DNA from: Methanospirillum stamsii
Lineage (GTDB): Archaea > Halobacteriota > Methanomicrobia > Methanomicrobiales > Methanospirillaceae
Direction of reading: 5' to 3'
DNA length: 64,000 nt
Assembly: GCF_003173335.1 (NCBI RefSeq)
Contig: NZ_QGMZ01000015.1
Location: forward strand, 1 to 64,000
Of this stretch, positions 17,376-29,955 are shown in pieces. The translations under genes and the position numbers were made by a program. The notes under the pieces were generated by a model. The model was not told the origin of the DNA. It saw only the letters and a program-made list of their open reading frames with translations, and searched no databases. Numbering within the stretch: the first letter of the stretch is position 1; each line of letters opens with the position of its first letter.

Positions 17376-18056
17376 TCAGGAAATAAAGGTATATTCCTTG
17401 ACTAATTTTTCATCAAGGCATGAAATATCCCATTCCTTACAATATTCATCCAGTTTTTTAATATCGGTAACAACCTTCTTTTTATAATTATCAGCAAGGT
17501 CCTGGGTTCTCCGGTAATTTCCGAGTGATGTTGTATCAGAACCTGAATTCTTCCAGTAGATTGCCTGTTTAAGGTTTGAACCGTAATATTCAAGATCTTT
17601 TATATATCCAATATAATTATTTAACACAACCTTCTCCTGTGTTGTCAGACCAGGAAAGATGGATTTCTCCGGAAGGGTTCTGTCAAGCCCGTATTCGTTT
17701 GTAATGTCTTTTACCAGTGTTTCAAGTGCAAGGGCTTTTTCCTGAACCCCGGCAGCATCAAGAGCTCGGTCTGATCCCCTGATATCCATATATGCAGATG
17801 TCAGCAATGGAAACGTTTTCTGAATAAAAGATTTCAGATTATCCACCGCAGGGTATTCACTGGGAGTTTTCTCCCCGCTTACAGGTTCTTTCGTTTCTGC
17901 TCCGGCGGGGGGTACCTCTTCCACATGATTATTTTTTAAAACCGGACTATCCGGACCGTTATCAGAAAGGGATCCCAGATCCTTATCGATACAGCCGGGT
18001 AAAAAGATGCAGATTATCAGAACTATTATGAGCACATGAATACTTTGCTCGTTCAT
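17376..18056 (-). CDS. Predicted lipoprotein of unknown function
   Basis: The 226-residue protein begins with a hydrophobic signal segment (about residues 7-20) ending in a lipobox, LPGC, with Cys22 as the predicted lipid-anchored residue, so it should sit on the outer face of the membrane. An acidic, Pro/Glu-rich linker (residues 30-65) leads to a helical domain of about 150 residues with several Tyr/Asn. I know no family for it. A palindromic TATA box at 18079-18086 lies about 26 bases before the ATG, which suggests a leaderless or very short-leader mRNA shared with a divergent gene. Confidence 0.75.
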   Translation of the reverse strand: MNEQSIHVLIIVLIICIFLPGCIDKDLGSLSDNGPDSPVLKNNHVEEVPPAGAETKEPVSGEKTPSEYPAVDNLKSFIQKTFPLLTSAYMDIRGSDRALDAAGVQEKALALETLVKDITNEYGLDRTLPEKSIFPGLTTQEKVVLNNYIGYIKDLEYYGSNLKQAIYWKNSGSDTTSLGNYRRTQDLADNYKKKVVTDIKKLDEYCKEWDISCLDEKLVKEYTFIS

Positions 18057-18078
18057 ATCATCGGATAGGAAGACAGAT

Positions 18079-18086
18079 TATATATA
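18079..18086. promoter_or_regulatory. Shared palindromic TATA box for two divergent genes
   Basis: TATATATA is its own reverse complement and lies 26-30 bases from both the minus-strand ATG at 18056 and the plus-strand TTG at 18112. That is the distance from an archaeal TATA box to its start site. Both messages would be leaderless or nearly so. Confidence 0.5.
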
Positions 18087-18111
18087 GTGATCCAGACCCT
18101 GCCCTTCCGGG

Positions 18112-19131
18112 TTGTTGAAAAGAGATACCATTTTTTTACCTGTATGGGTAGGAATATTTTTTTCATGTACTGGATTGATATTCCTTAATTTCAAACCTTG
18201 CATTGTGGAACTATTTACAATCATTCTGACCATTATGGGTCTGTGCATGTTCGAGATCATCTGCAGTATTGATAATGCTATAATAAACGCAGAGGTTCTC
18301 GGCACGATGCAACCTAAATACCGTAGATGGTTTCTTCTTTGGGGGATCCTGTTTGCGGTTTTCCTCGTTCGTGGATTGCTGCCCCTTCTCCTTGTCTGGC
18401 TTTCAACTCCGGGACTCACCCCCTGGGAAGCGTTTACTGCCATGTTCAGTGAAAATCCGGATATAAAAGAAGCCATAGAAACGTCATCTCCGATACTTCT
18501 TATTGGTGGAGGGACATTCCTTATCTTTCTCTTTTTTCACTGGCTGTTTCTTGAAGAAAAACACTTCGGGCTCCGGGGAGAACGATTTTTCTATTCGAAA
18601 GGGGTCTGGTTTTATGCCGTTGCTTCAATTCTTCTCATGGCAATTGTATGGTTTGCAATTGAAAGAAATCCCATGATGGCATTTGGTGCGGTGGTCGGGT
18701 CAACCGCATTTTTCATCGTACACGGATTCAGGCAAAATGCAGAACTTGCCGAACAAAAACTCATGGGAGGAGACCTTTCAGATATCAGTAAAATTATGTA
18801 CCTGGAAGTCATTGATGCGACATTCTCCATTGACGGGGTTTTAGGTGCATTTGCTTTTACCATGTGCGTTCCCCTCATTCTTGTGGGAAATGCTCTTGGT
18901 GCTATCGCAGTCCGTCAGATAACGGTTAGTAATATTGACAGAATCAAAAAATACCGGTTTTTGAAAAATGGTGCGATGTATTCCATTCTCTGTCTTGGCA
19001 TCATCATGCTGATTGACAGTTTCGGATTTCACATCCCGGAATTTGTATCCCCGGTGATAACTTTTGGAGTGGTAGGATTATTCTTTTTAAAATCAATGCG
19101 TGACTCAGAATCACAGGCAATAAATTCCTGA
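18112..19131 (+). CDS. DUF475 family integral membrane protein (TerC-like)
   Basis: The 339-residue protein has about nine hydrophobic helices and matches the DUF475 family. That family is distantly like the TerC metal-export/tellurite-resistance proteins. Polar signatures inside helices fit: FEIICSIDNAIINAEVLGTM near residue 47 and EVIDATFSIDGVLGAFAFT near residue 230, the paired acidic DN/DG motifs seen in TerC-type proteins. A role in metal-ion transport or membrane metal loading is inference. The start is uncertain: TTG at 18112 has no SD but lies where a leaderless transcript from the TATA box at 18079 would begin. Confidence 0.85.
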   Translation: MLKRDTIFLPVWVGIFFSCTGLIFLNFKPCIVELFTIILTIMGLCMFEIICSIDNAIINAEVLGTMQPKYRRWFLLWGILFAVFLVRGLLPLLLVWLSTPGLTPWEAFTAMFSENPDIKEAIETSSPILLIGGGTFLIFLFFHWLFLEEKHFGLRGERFFYSKGVWFYAVASILLMAIVWFAIERNPMMAFGAVVGSTAFFIVHGFRQNAELAEQKLMGGDLSDISKIMYLEVIDATFSIDGVLGAFAFTMCVPLILVGNALGAIAVRQITVSNIDRIKKYRFLKNGAMYSILCLGIIMLIDSFGFHIPEFVSPVITFGVVGLFFLKSMRDSESQAINS

Positions 19132-19191
19132 AAATATCCCTTTTTAGAAGAGAGATAAATCACCATATTTTAGTCATCAAAGAGCCAATAG

Positions 19192-23758
<4,567 letters not shown>

Positions 23759-23974
23759 TCTTTTTTTAGATACATTACTGCAATCAGGAATCACATTCCC
23801 GCTCAAGAGAGATGTCCGGATGGGATGGCAGGATATTCTAATCTTGAGATTATGGCATGACAATGTCCATTCAGGATACTAAACATCATCAGTCATACGA
23901 AAAAACCCGGATTTTTCAGTTCCGGAACAAATGGTTTTTATACTCTTCATTCTATAATATTTTAGGATTATAAA
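23759..23974 (+). promoter_or_regulatory. gyrA terminator and histone promoter region
   Basis: T7 at 23761-23767 just after the gyrA stop is a likely terminator. A TATA-like TTTTTATA at 23935-23942 lies about 33 bases before the histone ATG and fits its promoter. No gene is supported between them. Confidence 0.5.
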
Positions 23975-24184
23975 ATGACAGATTTACCAATTGCAGCCAT
24001 TACCCGGGTTGCCAAAAACAGTGGAGCAGAGCGTGTTGGAAGTGATGCATCAGCACTCATTGTCCAGAAGACCGAGGATTACCTTGGTAAACTGGTAAAA
24101 GAAGCAGTAAAACTTGCTGCACATGCAGGTCGCAAGACCCTTAAGGAAGAAGACATTGAGATGGCTGCTGAAAATTTAGCATAA
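23975..24184 (+). CDS. Archaeal histone (HMf type)
   Basis: A 69-residue single histone fold with no tails wraps and compacts DNA as dimers and hypernucleosome stacks. Features: PIAAITRVAKNSGAERVGSDA with the alpha1-loop1 arginine, the long central helix SALIVQKTEDYLGKLVKEAVKLAAHAGRKT, and LKEEDIEMAAENL as the last helix with the RKT DNA-contact motif. It sits just downstream of gyrA in the same direction but has its own TATA element and a T9 terminator. The window thus couples an architectural protein with the supercoiling enzyme. Confidence 0.97.
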   Translation: MTDLPIAAITRVAKNSGAERVGSDASALIVQKTEDYLGKLVKEAVKLAAHAGRKTLKEEDIEMAAENLA

Positions 24185-24186
24185 CC

Positions 24187-24195
24187 TTTTTTTTT
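24187..24195 (+). terminator. T9 terminator after histone gene
   Basis: Nine consecutive T begin three bases after the stop codon. This is the standard archaeal U-tract termination signal for an abundant short mRNA. Confidence 0.65.
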
Positions 24196-24272
24196 CTAAT
24201 TCCAATTTAGTCAGAGAAGTACATTCCCCTTCTTGCGATTAGATACCTGAACATCATTACGGCCAGGTTTTT

Positions 24273-27176
24273 TTACATTAACCGGTACAGGTTTCTTGGA
24301 ATGAAAATTTCGAAACGTACTCCTTTTCCTTCCTTTCCGGTTTCAGTAATACTAAGTCCGGTAATAGAGAGGATCTCCCGGGATAAAAAGAGACCAAACC
24401 CGGTGTTTTTACCAAATCCATGATGAAAGATTTTTTTCTTGTCTTTATCAGGAATCCCAATACCATTGTCTTCATACACCAGGGTGAGACCGGAGGATTT
24501 TTCTTCGGTAAAAAAACGTATTTCATTGACTGATTCTCCGTGCATCACAGAATTAGAGATAAGATTTGAGAATACCTTTTCAAGGAGAGGATCAGCATAT
24601 ATGTCAATTGAATTAAGACGGTTATCCCATGAAACGAATTCCGTTCGACTATATTCACTGGCTGCTGCTATGGTAGATCCGAGATTCTGCCACTGGGGTT
24701 CTTTAACTCCGACATCCTGGTACTCTTTTGTAAAGACAATCTGACTCCGGATAGCCTGGGTTGCCTCAACCTGTTTTCCGATGAAGGGTTCAAGTTCCGG
24801 ATCCTTGTTTTTCTTCTTGAGAAGGTCAAGATAGGCAAGTAATATGGTAATCTGATTCAGAACATCATGCCGGGTGATGGATGACAACAGATTTAACTTC
24901 CGGTTACTCTGGACAAGGGCATCCTGAGCTATCTTCTGCTTTGTTACATCCATGCAGAGAAGAAGTACTGACGATTTGTTCTGCCAGACTATTTCTGCCA
25001 TGCCAACTTCAAGCCAGCGTAGTTCCCCGGATGCGGTATATCCCCGGACAGATATTCCTGCATGGATCTGTTCACCCTGCATGGCCCTCTGAAGAAGGAC
25101 AAGGAATTCTTCCTGGTCGTCTGAATGAACAATGTCCAGGAGTGAAGAATTAATAAGCTGTTCCTGATCATATCCGAAGATTATAGAGGATTTCGGATTC
25201 GCAAAAATAATCCTTGTTTCTCTGATGACAAAGACCGCTTCTCCGGCATTATTTACAAGAAGCCGGTACTGTTCTTCCCGTTGCTTTAACGCTTCTTCAG
25301 CAGCCTTTCTCTCGGTGATATCCCGGGCAATAGTCATCACAAGATTCTGCGTCCTGATCCGGATAGGATAGGTCATGACTTCTGCATAGAGGATCTTCCC
25401 GTCTTTACGGCTGATATGAACCTCATCAGGTCCGGTTGGTTTTCCAAGAGCGTTCTTTGCGAAAAGAACTGCAGTCTTGGTAATATGCATAGACCCGATA
25501 AGACCCATGGTAAAAATGTTTCTCCCTCTCAAATCATCGGGAGTAAAACCGGTAAGGTCTGTAGCTGCCCGGTTGGACTCAATAAAGGTTCCTTTGATGT
25601 CAGTCAGCAGGTATGCTTCAGGAGCTAAATCAAAGAGAATCTTGAGCCGCTCTTCATTATTTTTTACCTCCTGTTCTGCTGCTTTCCAGTCAGATATATC
25701 CGTAAGAACTACAGTAACTGCACGGACTTCATTGGTGTTCTCCTCTGATACCGGTGTAAATCTACGGATGTAATCTTTCGTCATCCAGCGGAATTCATCC
25801 TGAACCTGACGTTTTGTAGAGAGAACACGCTCAACAGCCTGATCAAAACGGGTTTCTTCACCTGGCGGAAGCATTACTCTCATCCGGTTTTCTAAGTACC
25901 GCTCAGCGATATCACCAAGCTTACTTTTATGATATGAGTTCATGAAGAGGTAACAACCATCGCTATCCACCATGAATATCGAATCTCCGGTGGATTCCAC
26001 TACACTCCGGTAATTAGCCTGTGTTACCTGAAGTGACGAGAGAGTCTTCCGCTGCTCGGTTACATCACGAAAACTCCATACTCTGCCAATGATAGTGCCC
26101 CCTATCCGTTGGGGAAGCGTGTTTCGTTCAAAAATCCGGCCGTCCCGAAACTCAAGAACATCAAATGCTTCTTTATCCGGATGAGCCTTTAGATAATTTA
26201 ATTTTTCAATGAATGTTTTTCGATCTTCAAGCTGATCTTCAATAAACGCAAGCAGAACTTCCTCATCCCGCTCTTCTATCACCGTTTCAGGGATAAACCA
26301 CATATCCAGGAATTTCTGGTTATAATTAATGATCTTCCCGCTTCTATCAACGACAAAAATACCATCCGATGTTGATTCAAAGGTCGCTGTTACAAGGGAT
26401 GTTCCCCGGGAAATTTCATCCTCAAGCCTGACCCGGTCAGTGATATCAATTGAGACGACCGTTACCGCAAGAGTCTGCTGGGATGTCTGATACCGGACAG
26501 GAATGAATTTCCGGCTGTAATAGCGGCCATCTTTTTCATATTCCTCATAAAAATAATCATTATTGGTGATGACCTGGTTCATCGAATTGATAAAACGTCT
26601 GGTCTCATCTTCGGTATGAAGGTCTTTATAAAGCTTTGATTCATAATCCTCCCCAAATATTCCCAGTCGCTTCTGGTGAGGACTATTAATAAACAGATAC
26701 CGGTAATGCCGGTCAATCATGTAGATAGAATCGTCTGTGGCTTCTACAATGGTCCTGAAATTAGTATCTGCGTAATGAAGTGATTCTTCAGCCTGTTTGT
26801 TTTTAACTGTCTGGCGGATAAAAGTGTTCAATCGGACAAGTTCAAGATCATTCTCATCATTTGTCAGGAAAAAGTAATCAATCCCTGATTTTATTGCTTC
26901 TTTTACGACTGAAGGGGCCTGTTCGCCGATAAAAATGGTCACCGGGCTGTATTGTATCTGCTTTTTCACCCGTGCGATAAAATCCAGACCATTTTCTTTA
27001 CCTAAATCAAAATTACCAACAACTACATCGTAATGATTGACCTGGAGTTTGGTGATGGCGTCCTTAATATCAGACGCTCCGCTGACAGATAACTTAGCCC
27101 CGTTTTCCGAAAACAAACGGGTTATTTCTGTAAATTGTTTTGGATCTCCAATACTAAGGACTGTTATGACAGCCAG
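24273..27176 (-). CDS. Multi-PAS sensor histidine kinase with degenerate N-terminal receiver
   Basis: A cytoplasmic kinase of about 967 residues. It has a pseudo-receiver domain, then about five PAS domains with PAC-like ends (VTVVSIDITDRVRLEDEI, TIARDITERKAAEEAL and similar), and a methanogen-type kinase core. The core shows the H-box LLSSITRHDVLNQ, N-box NLISNSVMHG, DNGIGIPDKDK, and GFGKNTGFGLFLSREIL. In the receiver the acceptor Asp is Asn (VGNFDLGKENG) and the conserved Lys is Thr (FFLTNDEN), so it should not be phosphorylated. The only standard start, TTG at 27116, cuts off the first receiver strand. CTG at 27176, five bases after GGTGAT, restores it (AVITVLSIGDP), so I extend to there. 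The signal sensed is unknown. Confidence 0.87.
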   Translation of the reverse strand: MAVITVLSIGDPKQFTEITRLFSENGAKLSVSGASDIKDAITKLQVNHYDVVVGNFDLGKENGLDFIARVKKQIQYSPVTIFIGEQAPSVVKEAIKSGIDYFFLTNDENDLELVRLNTFIRQTVKNKQAEESLHYADTNFRTIVEATDDSIYMIDRHYRYLFINSPHQKRLGIFGEDYESKLYKDLHTEDETRRFINSMNQVITNNDYFYEEYEKDGRYYSRKFIPVRYQTSQQTLAVTVVSIDITDRVRLEDEISRGTSLVTATFESTSDGIFVVDRSGKIINYNQKFLDMWFIPETVIEERDEEVLLAFIEDQLEDRKTFIEKLNYLKAHPDKEAFDVLEFRDGRIFERNTLPQRIGGTIIGRVWSFRDVTEQRKTLSSLQVTQANYRSVVESTGDSIFMVDSDGCYLFMNSYHKSKLGDIAERYLENRMRVMLPPGEETRFDQAVERVLSTKRQVQDEFRWMTKDYIRRFTPVSEENTNEVRAVTVVLTDISDWKAAEQEVKNNEERLKILFDLAPEAYLLTDIKGTFIESNRAATDLTGFTPDDLRGRNIFTMGLIGSMHITKTAVLFAKNALGKPTGPDEVHISRKDGKILYAEVMTYPIRIRTQNLVMTIARDITERKAAEEALKQREEQYRLLVNNAGEAVFVIRETRIIFANPKSSIIFGYDQEQLINSSLLDIVHSDDQEEFLVLLQRAMQGEQIHAGISVRGYTASGELRWLEVGMAEIVWQNKSSVLLLCMDVTKQKIAQDALVQSNRKLNLLSSITRHDVLNQITILLAYLDLLKKKNKDPELEPFIGKQVEATQAIRSQIVFTKEYQDVGVKEPQWQNLGSTIAAASEYSRTEFVSWDNRLNSIDIYADPLLEKVFSNLISNSVMHGESVNEIRFFTEEKSSGLTLVYEDNGIGIPDKDKKKIFHHGFGKNTGFGLFLSREILSITGLSITETGKEGKGVRFEIFIPRNLYRLM

Positions 27177-27401
27177 ATCAAATCACCCGGAGTAATAAAT
27201 GAATATCATATGATACGTTGCTGAATGGTTAAAACCATCTGACATTTATTTTATCAGGTATTAAAAATGGTTTACATCCAATCGGAACCCCTATGATGCC
27301 ATTAATGTGAATGAAAATCAAAATTAATAATAATTTATTGAAATTTTTGAGATTTACCGGATTTGGAATTCAGTTTTCTTTAGGCATCAAATCTTCTTTT
27401 A
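27177..27401. other. Intergenic, no gene seen
   Basis: This AT-rich stretch lies between the nucleoside phosphorylase (start 28073, stop 27402) and the kinase start. It should hold the kinase promoter, and GGTGAT for the proposed CTG start lies at its left edge. I see no hairpin, repeat or RNA gene. Confidence 0.3.
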
Positions 27402-28073
27402 TTAAACCAATCCCATAATCCGGTCAAGGAGGTCAAGAGATTTGTCCTGGTTGGATTTTACCGTGTCAATTATCGATTCATAACTGATTTCTGCATCGCA
27501 TATACCATTAGCATAATTGTCAACAGTACAGATTGCTGCAAATGGCAATCCCAATTCTGTGGCAACGGTAAGTTCACTTACAATTGTCATACCGACAAGA
27601 TGTGCGAACTGCGCCATTGCTTTTATCTCAGGTCTGCTTTCAAGCCTGGGACCACGGGTCTGAATGTATGTTCCACCATTCAGGGCATCCGGGCATACTG
27701 ATGCAAGAAGAGAGGATAGTTCTGGATCAAATGCCGGGTTGACATGATCAATCGAATGATTATGGATTGTAGGCATTGGTGACAAACTGATGAAATCATC
27801 AGGAATAACCCGGGTTCCCGGACGGATATCTTCCCGGAGCGAACCGGTTGAGCCAAGTGCGATTATCCGGTCAGCCCCTGCCAGTTTAAGAGCAGCCATA
27901 TGCGAGAGGTATGGGATTACATGAGGTGCTCGACGGTTTTGGTGTCTGAGCAGAAGCAAAAAATGGTCGCCCCTGAATAGTTCAGTCGTCCCATAAGGCG
28001 TATATTGTTCAAAACGGGTAAAATCTGCACCCGAATAATCCAGTAATGAGGTACCTCCGATAATTCCCAGCAT
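27402..28073 (-). CDS. mtnP: Methylthioadenosine/methylthioinosine phosphorylase family protein
   Basis: The 223-residue nucleoside phosphorylase opens LGIIGGTSLLDYSGAD. It has RHQNRRAPHVIPYLSHMAALKLAGADRIIALGSTGSL for the phosphate/base site and TRGPRLESRPEIKAMA plus GMTIVSELTVATELGLPFAAI for the ribose site. VDNYANG takes the place of the purine-contacting Asp-rich loop. It phosphorolyses a 5'-methylthio purine nucleoside produced by polyamine or SAM metabolism. In methanogens the substrate may be methylthioinosine rather than methylthioadenosine; the sequence does not settle this. It is shorter than the ~250-residue eukaryotic form. Confidence 0.87.
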   Translation of the reverse strand: MLGIIGGTSLLDYSGADFTRFEQYTPYGTTELFRGDHFLLLLRHQNRRAPHVIPYLSHMAALKLAGADRIIALGSTGSLREDIRPGTRVIPDDFISLSPMPTIHNHSIDHVNPAFDPELSSLLASVCPDALNGGTYIQTRGPRLESRPEIKAMAQFAHLVGMTIVSELTVATELGLPFAAICTVDNYANGICDAEISYESIIDTVKSNQDKSLDLLDRIMGLV

Positions 28074-28216
28074 GTATGCAGATATCTATTCGTTGTATTC
28101 CAATCAAAACCTTACCATGATGCAGAAAATTTCGTACACACGGAAATCAGAAAAAACCCTGTTTCTCCGGGTTCGATAGATGAGTATTTATGGGAGGAAT
28201 ATCAACCTAATAAGGC

Positions 28217-28288
28217 GGGCCGGTAGATCAGTGGTAGATCGCTACCTTGGCATGGTAGAGGCCGCGGGTTCAATTCCCGCTCGGTCCA
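28217..28288 (+). tRNA. tRNA-Ala (anticodon GGC)
   Basis: A full cloverleaf of 72 bases. Acceptor GGGCCGG pairs with TCGGTCC and includes the G3-U70 pair that marks alanine tRNAs. The D stem is GATC/GATC. Anticodon stem CTACC/GGTAG encloses TTGGCAT with anticodon GGC, and T arm GCGGG TTCAATT CCCGC follows. The discriminator is A, and CCA is not encoded. A T7 run at 28302-28308 follows as terminator. Confidence 0.97.
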
Positions 28289-28301
28289 CTCGCTGTATTT
28301 C

Positions 28302-28308
28302 TTTTTTT
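28302..28308 (+). terminator. T7 terminator after tRNA-Ala
   Basis: Seven T residues start 14 bases past the 3' end of the tRNA, before the convergent nth gene. Confidence 0.5.
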
Positions 28309-28367
28309 AACCATTATCTGAATATCTGCATATCTTTCAGGAAAAAACCTCTCTGACCCGATTAAAA

Positions 28368-29015
28368 CTAATCCGAGGGGTTACTTACAAACCGACAGAT
28401 ATCTGCCAGGACACAGGCCATACATGCAGGTTTTCTTGCGGTACAAATCCTCCGCCCATGTAAAATGAATAACCCGTTAATCTCACCCCACATATCCGGA
28501 GAAAAAACCCGGGTAAGATCAGATTCAATTTTATCCGGTTCACTCTGGTTCGTAAGCCCAAGACGCATTGATACACGCCGGACATGAGTATCAACCGCAA
28601 TACCTTCTATTTTAGAGAATGCATGATTAAGAACGATATTTGCAGTCTTTCTCCCGACTCCGGGAAGACGAACCAGATCTTCCATCCGGTCAGGTACTTC
28701 TCCACCGAAATCCTTCACAACCATCTGTGATGCCGCAATAATATTCCGGGCTTTTGCATGAAAAAAACCAGTCGGATGAATGATCCGCTCAACATCACCA
28801 ATACCTGCTTTTGCAAGGTCTGAAACAGATGGAAACCGGGAGAATAATTCCTTTGTAACCAGATTTACGGTTTTATCGGTTGTTTGTGCAGAAAGAATAG
28901 TAGCTATCAGAATTTCATACGGATTATTGAAATGTAAAAACTCATCCCGGCTTTTTGAGAGATCATATAAGATTCTAAGCCTTTTGACAATGATTTCAGG
29001 TTGAGATAATTCCAT
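28368..29015 (-). CDS. nth: Endonuclease III (DNA glycosylase/AP lyase)
   Basis: Nth removes oxidised pyrimidines and cuts the abasic site. The 215-residue protein carries LSAQTTDKTVN, the helix-hairpin-helix LPGVGRKTANIVLNHAF with the catalytic Lys, and AVDTHVRRVSMRLGL with the catalytic Asp. At the C terminus is the four-cysteine [4Fe-4S] cluster (C-x6-C-x2-C-x5-C in ICTARKPACMACVLADIC). The frame extends to 29054, but that would run through tRNA-Pro. ATG at 29015, directly after the tRNA, is the real start. It is probably co-transcribed with tRNA-Pro. Confidence 0.95.
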   Translation of the reverse strand: MELSQPEIIVKRLRILYDLSKSRDEFLHFNNPYEILIATILSAQTTDKTVNLVTKELFSRFPSVSDLAKAGIGDVERIIHPTGFFHAKARNIIAASQMVVKDFGGEVPDRMEDLVRLPGVGRKTANIVLNHAFSKIEGIAVDTHVRRVSMRLGLTNQSEPDKIESDLTRVFSPDMWGEINGLFILHGRRICTARKPACMACVLADICRFVSNPSD

Positions 29016-29024
29016 AAAAGAAGA

Positions 29025-29099
29025 TGGGGTAACGCAGATTCGAACTGCGGTCAAAGCGTCCCAAACGCTCTAGGATGGACCAGGCTACCCTATTACCCC
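29025..29099 (-). tRNA. tRNA-Pro (anticodon TGG)
   Basis: The minus-strand cloverleaf has acceptor GGGGTAA/TTACCCC, D stem GGGT/ATCC with a GCCTGGTCC loop region, and anticodon stem GAGCG/CGCTT around TTTGGGA (anticodon TGG). The T arm is CGCAG TTCGAAT CTGCG, and the discriminator is A. CCA is not encoded. Its 3' end lies nine bases before the nth ATG, so processing must separate tRNA and mRNA. Confidence 0.96.
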
Positions 29100-29150
29100 G
29101 TGCGGGACATATGTTGTAGCCAGTACCATTTATAGTATTGCTTTTTACTT

Positions 29151-29855
29151 TCAAAGGGGGAATGGGTTTTCACCATCAGGTGAAACCAGCGTTCCGACAT
29201 ATGAGCCTGAATCAAGAGTCTTTTCCAGAAGAGAAGGGTCACGTCCATCCATCACCAGAAGTGGAATCTGACATCGTTCAACCATTTTCACGGCAACGAT
29301 ATCCATGACAGTATTCACTCCGGCAACCGCTTGTTGACCGATTACCACCTTCAGGAGTTCTGCTGCAGTCATTTTCTCGTATTTTTTCGCAGCGGGATCT
29401 TTCTTCGGGTCCGCGGAGTATATTCCATCCACCGCGGTAAGATTGATGAATAGTGAAGCATCCACCCGTTCAGCCAGAACTGCTGCTACCGCATCGGTAG
29501 TCTGACCCGGAGTAATGCCCCCCATCACCACAATTTTTCCGGATTCAGCTGCACAGAGCGCCTCGTTATGACTCTCCACAACTTTTGGGTATGCCGAGGA
29601 CCCCAGGGCACCGACAAGAAGGGTAGCATTGAGCCGGGTCACCATTATGCCAAGTTCATCAGAAAATGCTTCATCAGCGTTAAATGTCCGTGCAAGAGAG
29701 ATATAATCACGGGCAGTACCACCACCACCGACAACAACAAAAAGACGATTTTTTGCAGAAATCCGCTTGAGAACAGAGATGTAAGGTTTAATATTGGGAC
29801 GATCGATTCCCGGAAGGAGAATTGACCCACCCAGTGAGAGCACAATAGTCGGCAT
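29151..29855 (-). CDS. pyrH: Uridylate kinase (archaeal type)
   Basis: UMP kinase of the amino-acid-kinase fold makes UDP from UMP with ATP. The 234-residue protein opens TIVLSLGGSILLPG. It has VVVGGGGTARDYISLAR, then GLY-rich VVMGGITPGQTTDAVAAVLAERV and DGIYSADPKKDPAAKKYEKM (the nucleotide-binding part), and GVNTVMDIVAVKMVERC. The length equals that of archaeal PyrH and is shorter than the bacterial enzyme. It is minus strand, upstream of tRNA-Pro. Its start faces the divergent amrS gene about 100 bases away. Confidence 0.95.
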   Translation of the reverse strand: MPTIVLSLGGSILLPGIDRPNIKPYISVLKRISAKNRLFVVVGGGGTARDYISLARTFNADEAFSDELGIMVTRLNATLLVGALGSSAYPKVVESHNEALCAAESGKIVVMGGITPGQTTDAVAAVLAERVDASLFINLTAVDGIYSADPKKDPAAKKYEKMTAAELLKVVIGQQAVAGVNTVMDIVAVKMVERCQIPLLVMDGRDPSLLEKTLDSGSYVGTLVSPDGENPFPL

Positions 29856-29955
29856 TCAACCTCATATGTTACTCAATAGAAACCATATAGGTTATTCAGG
29901 ACAATGAGGTGATATATAAAGGGAAGGGACAATAGTCCATGACCAACAGGTGACC

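Noticed and set aside
18078-18476. 132-codon frame antisense to the DUF475 gene
   Set aside because: Overlaps a strong membrane protein and the shared TATA box; basic low-information sequence.
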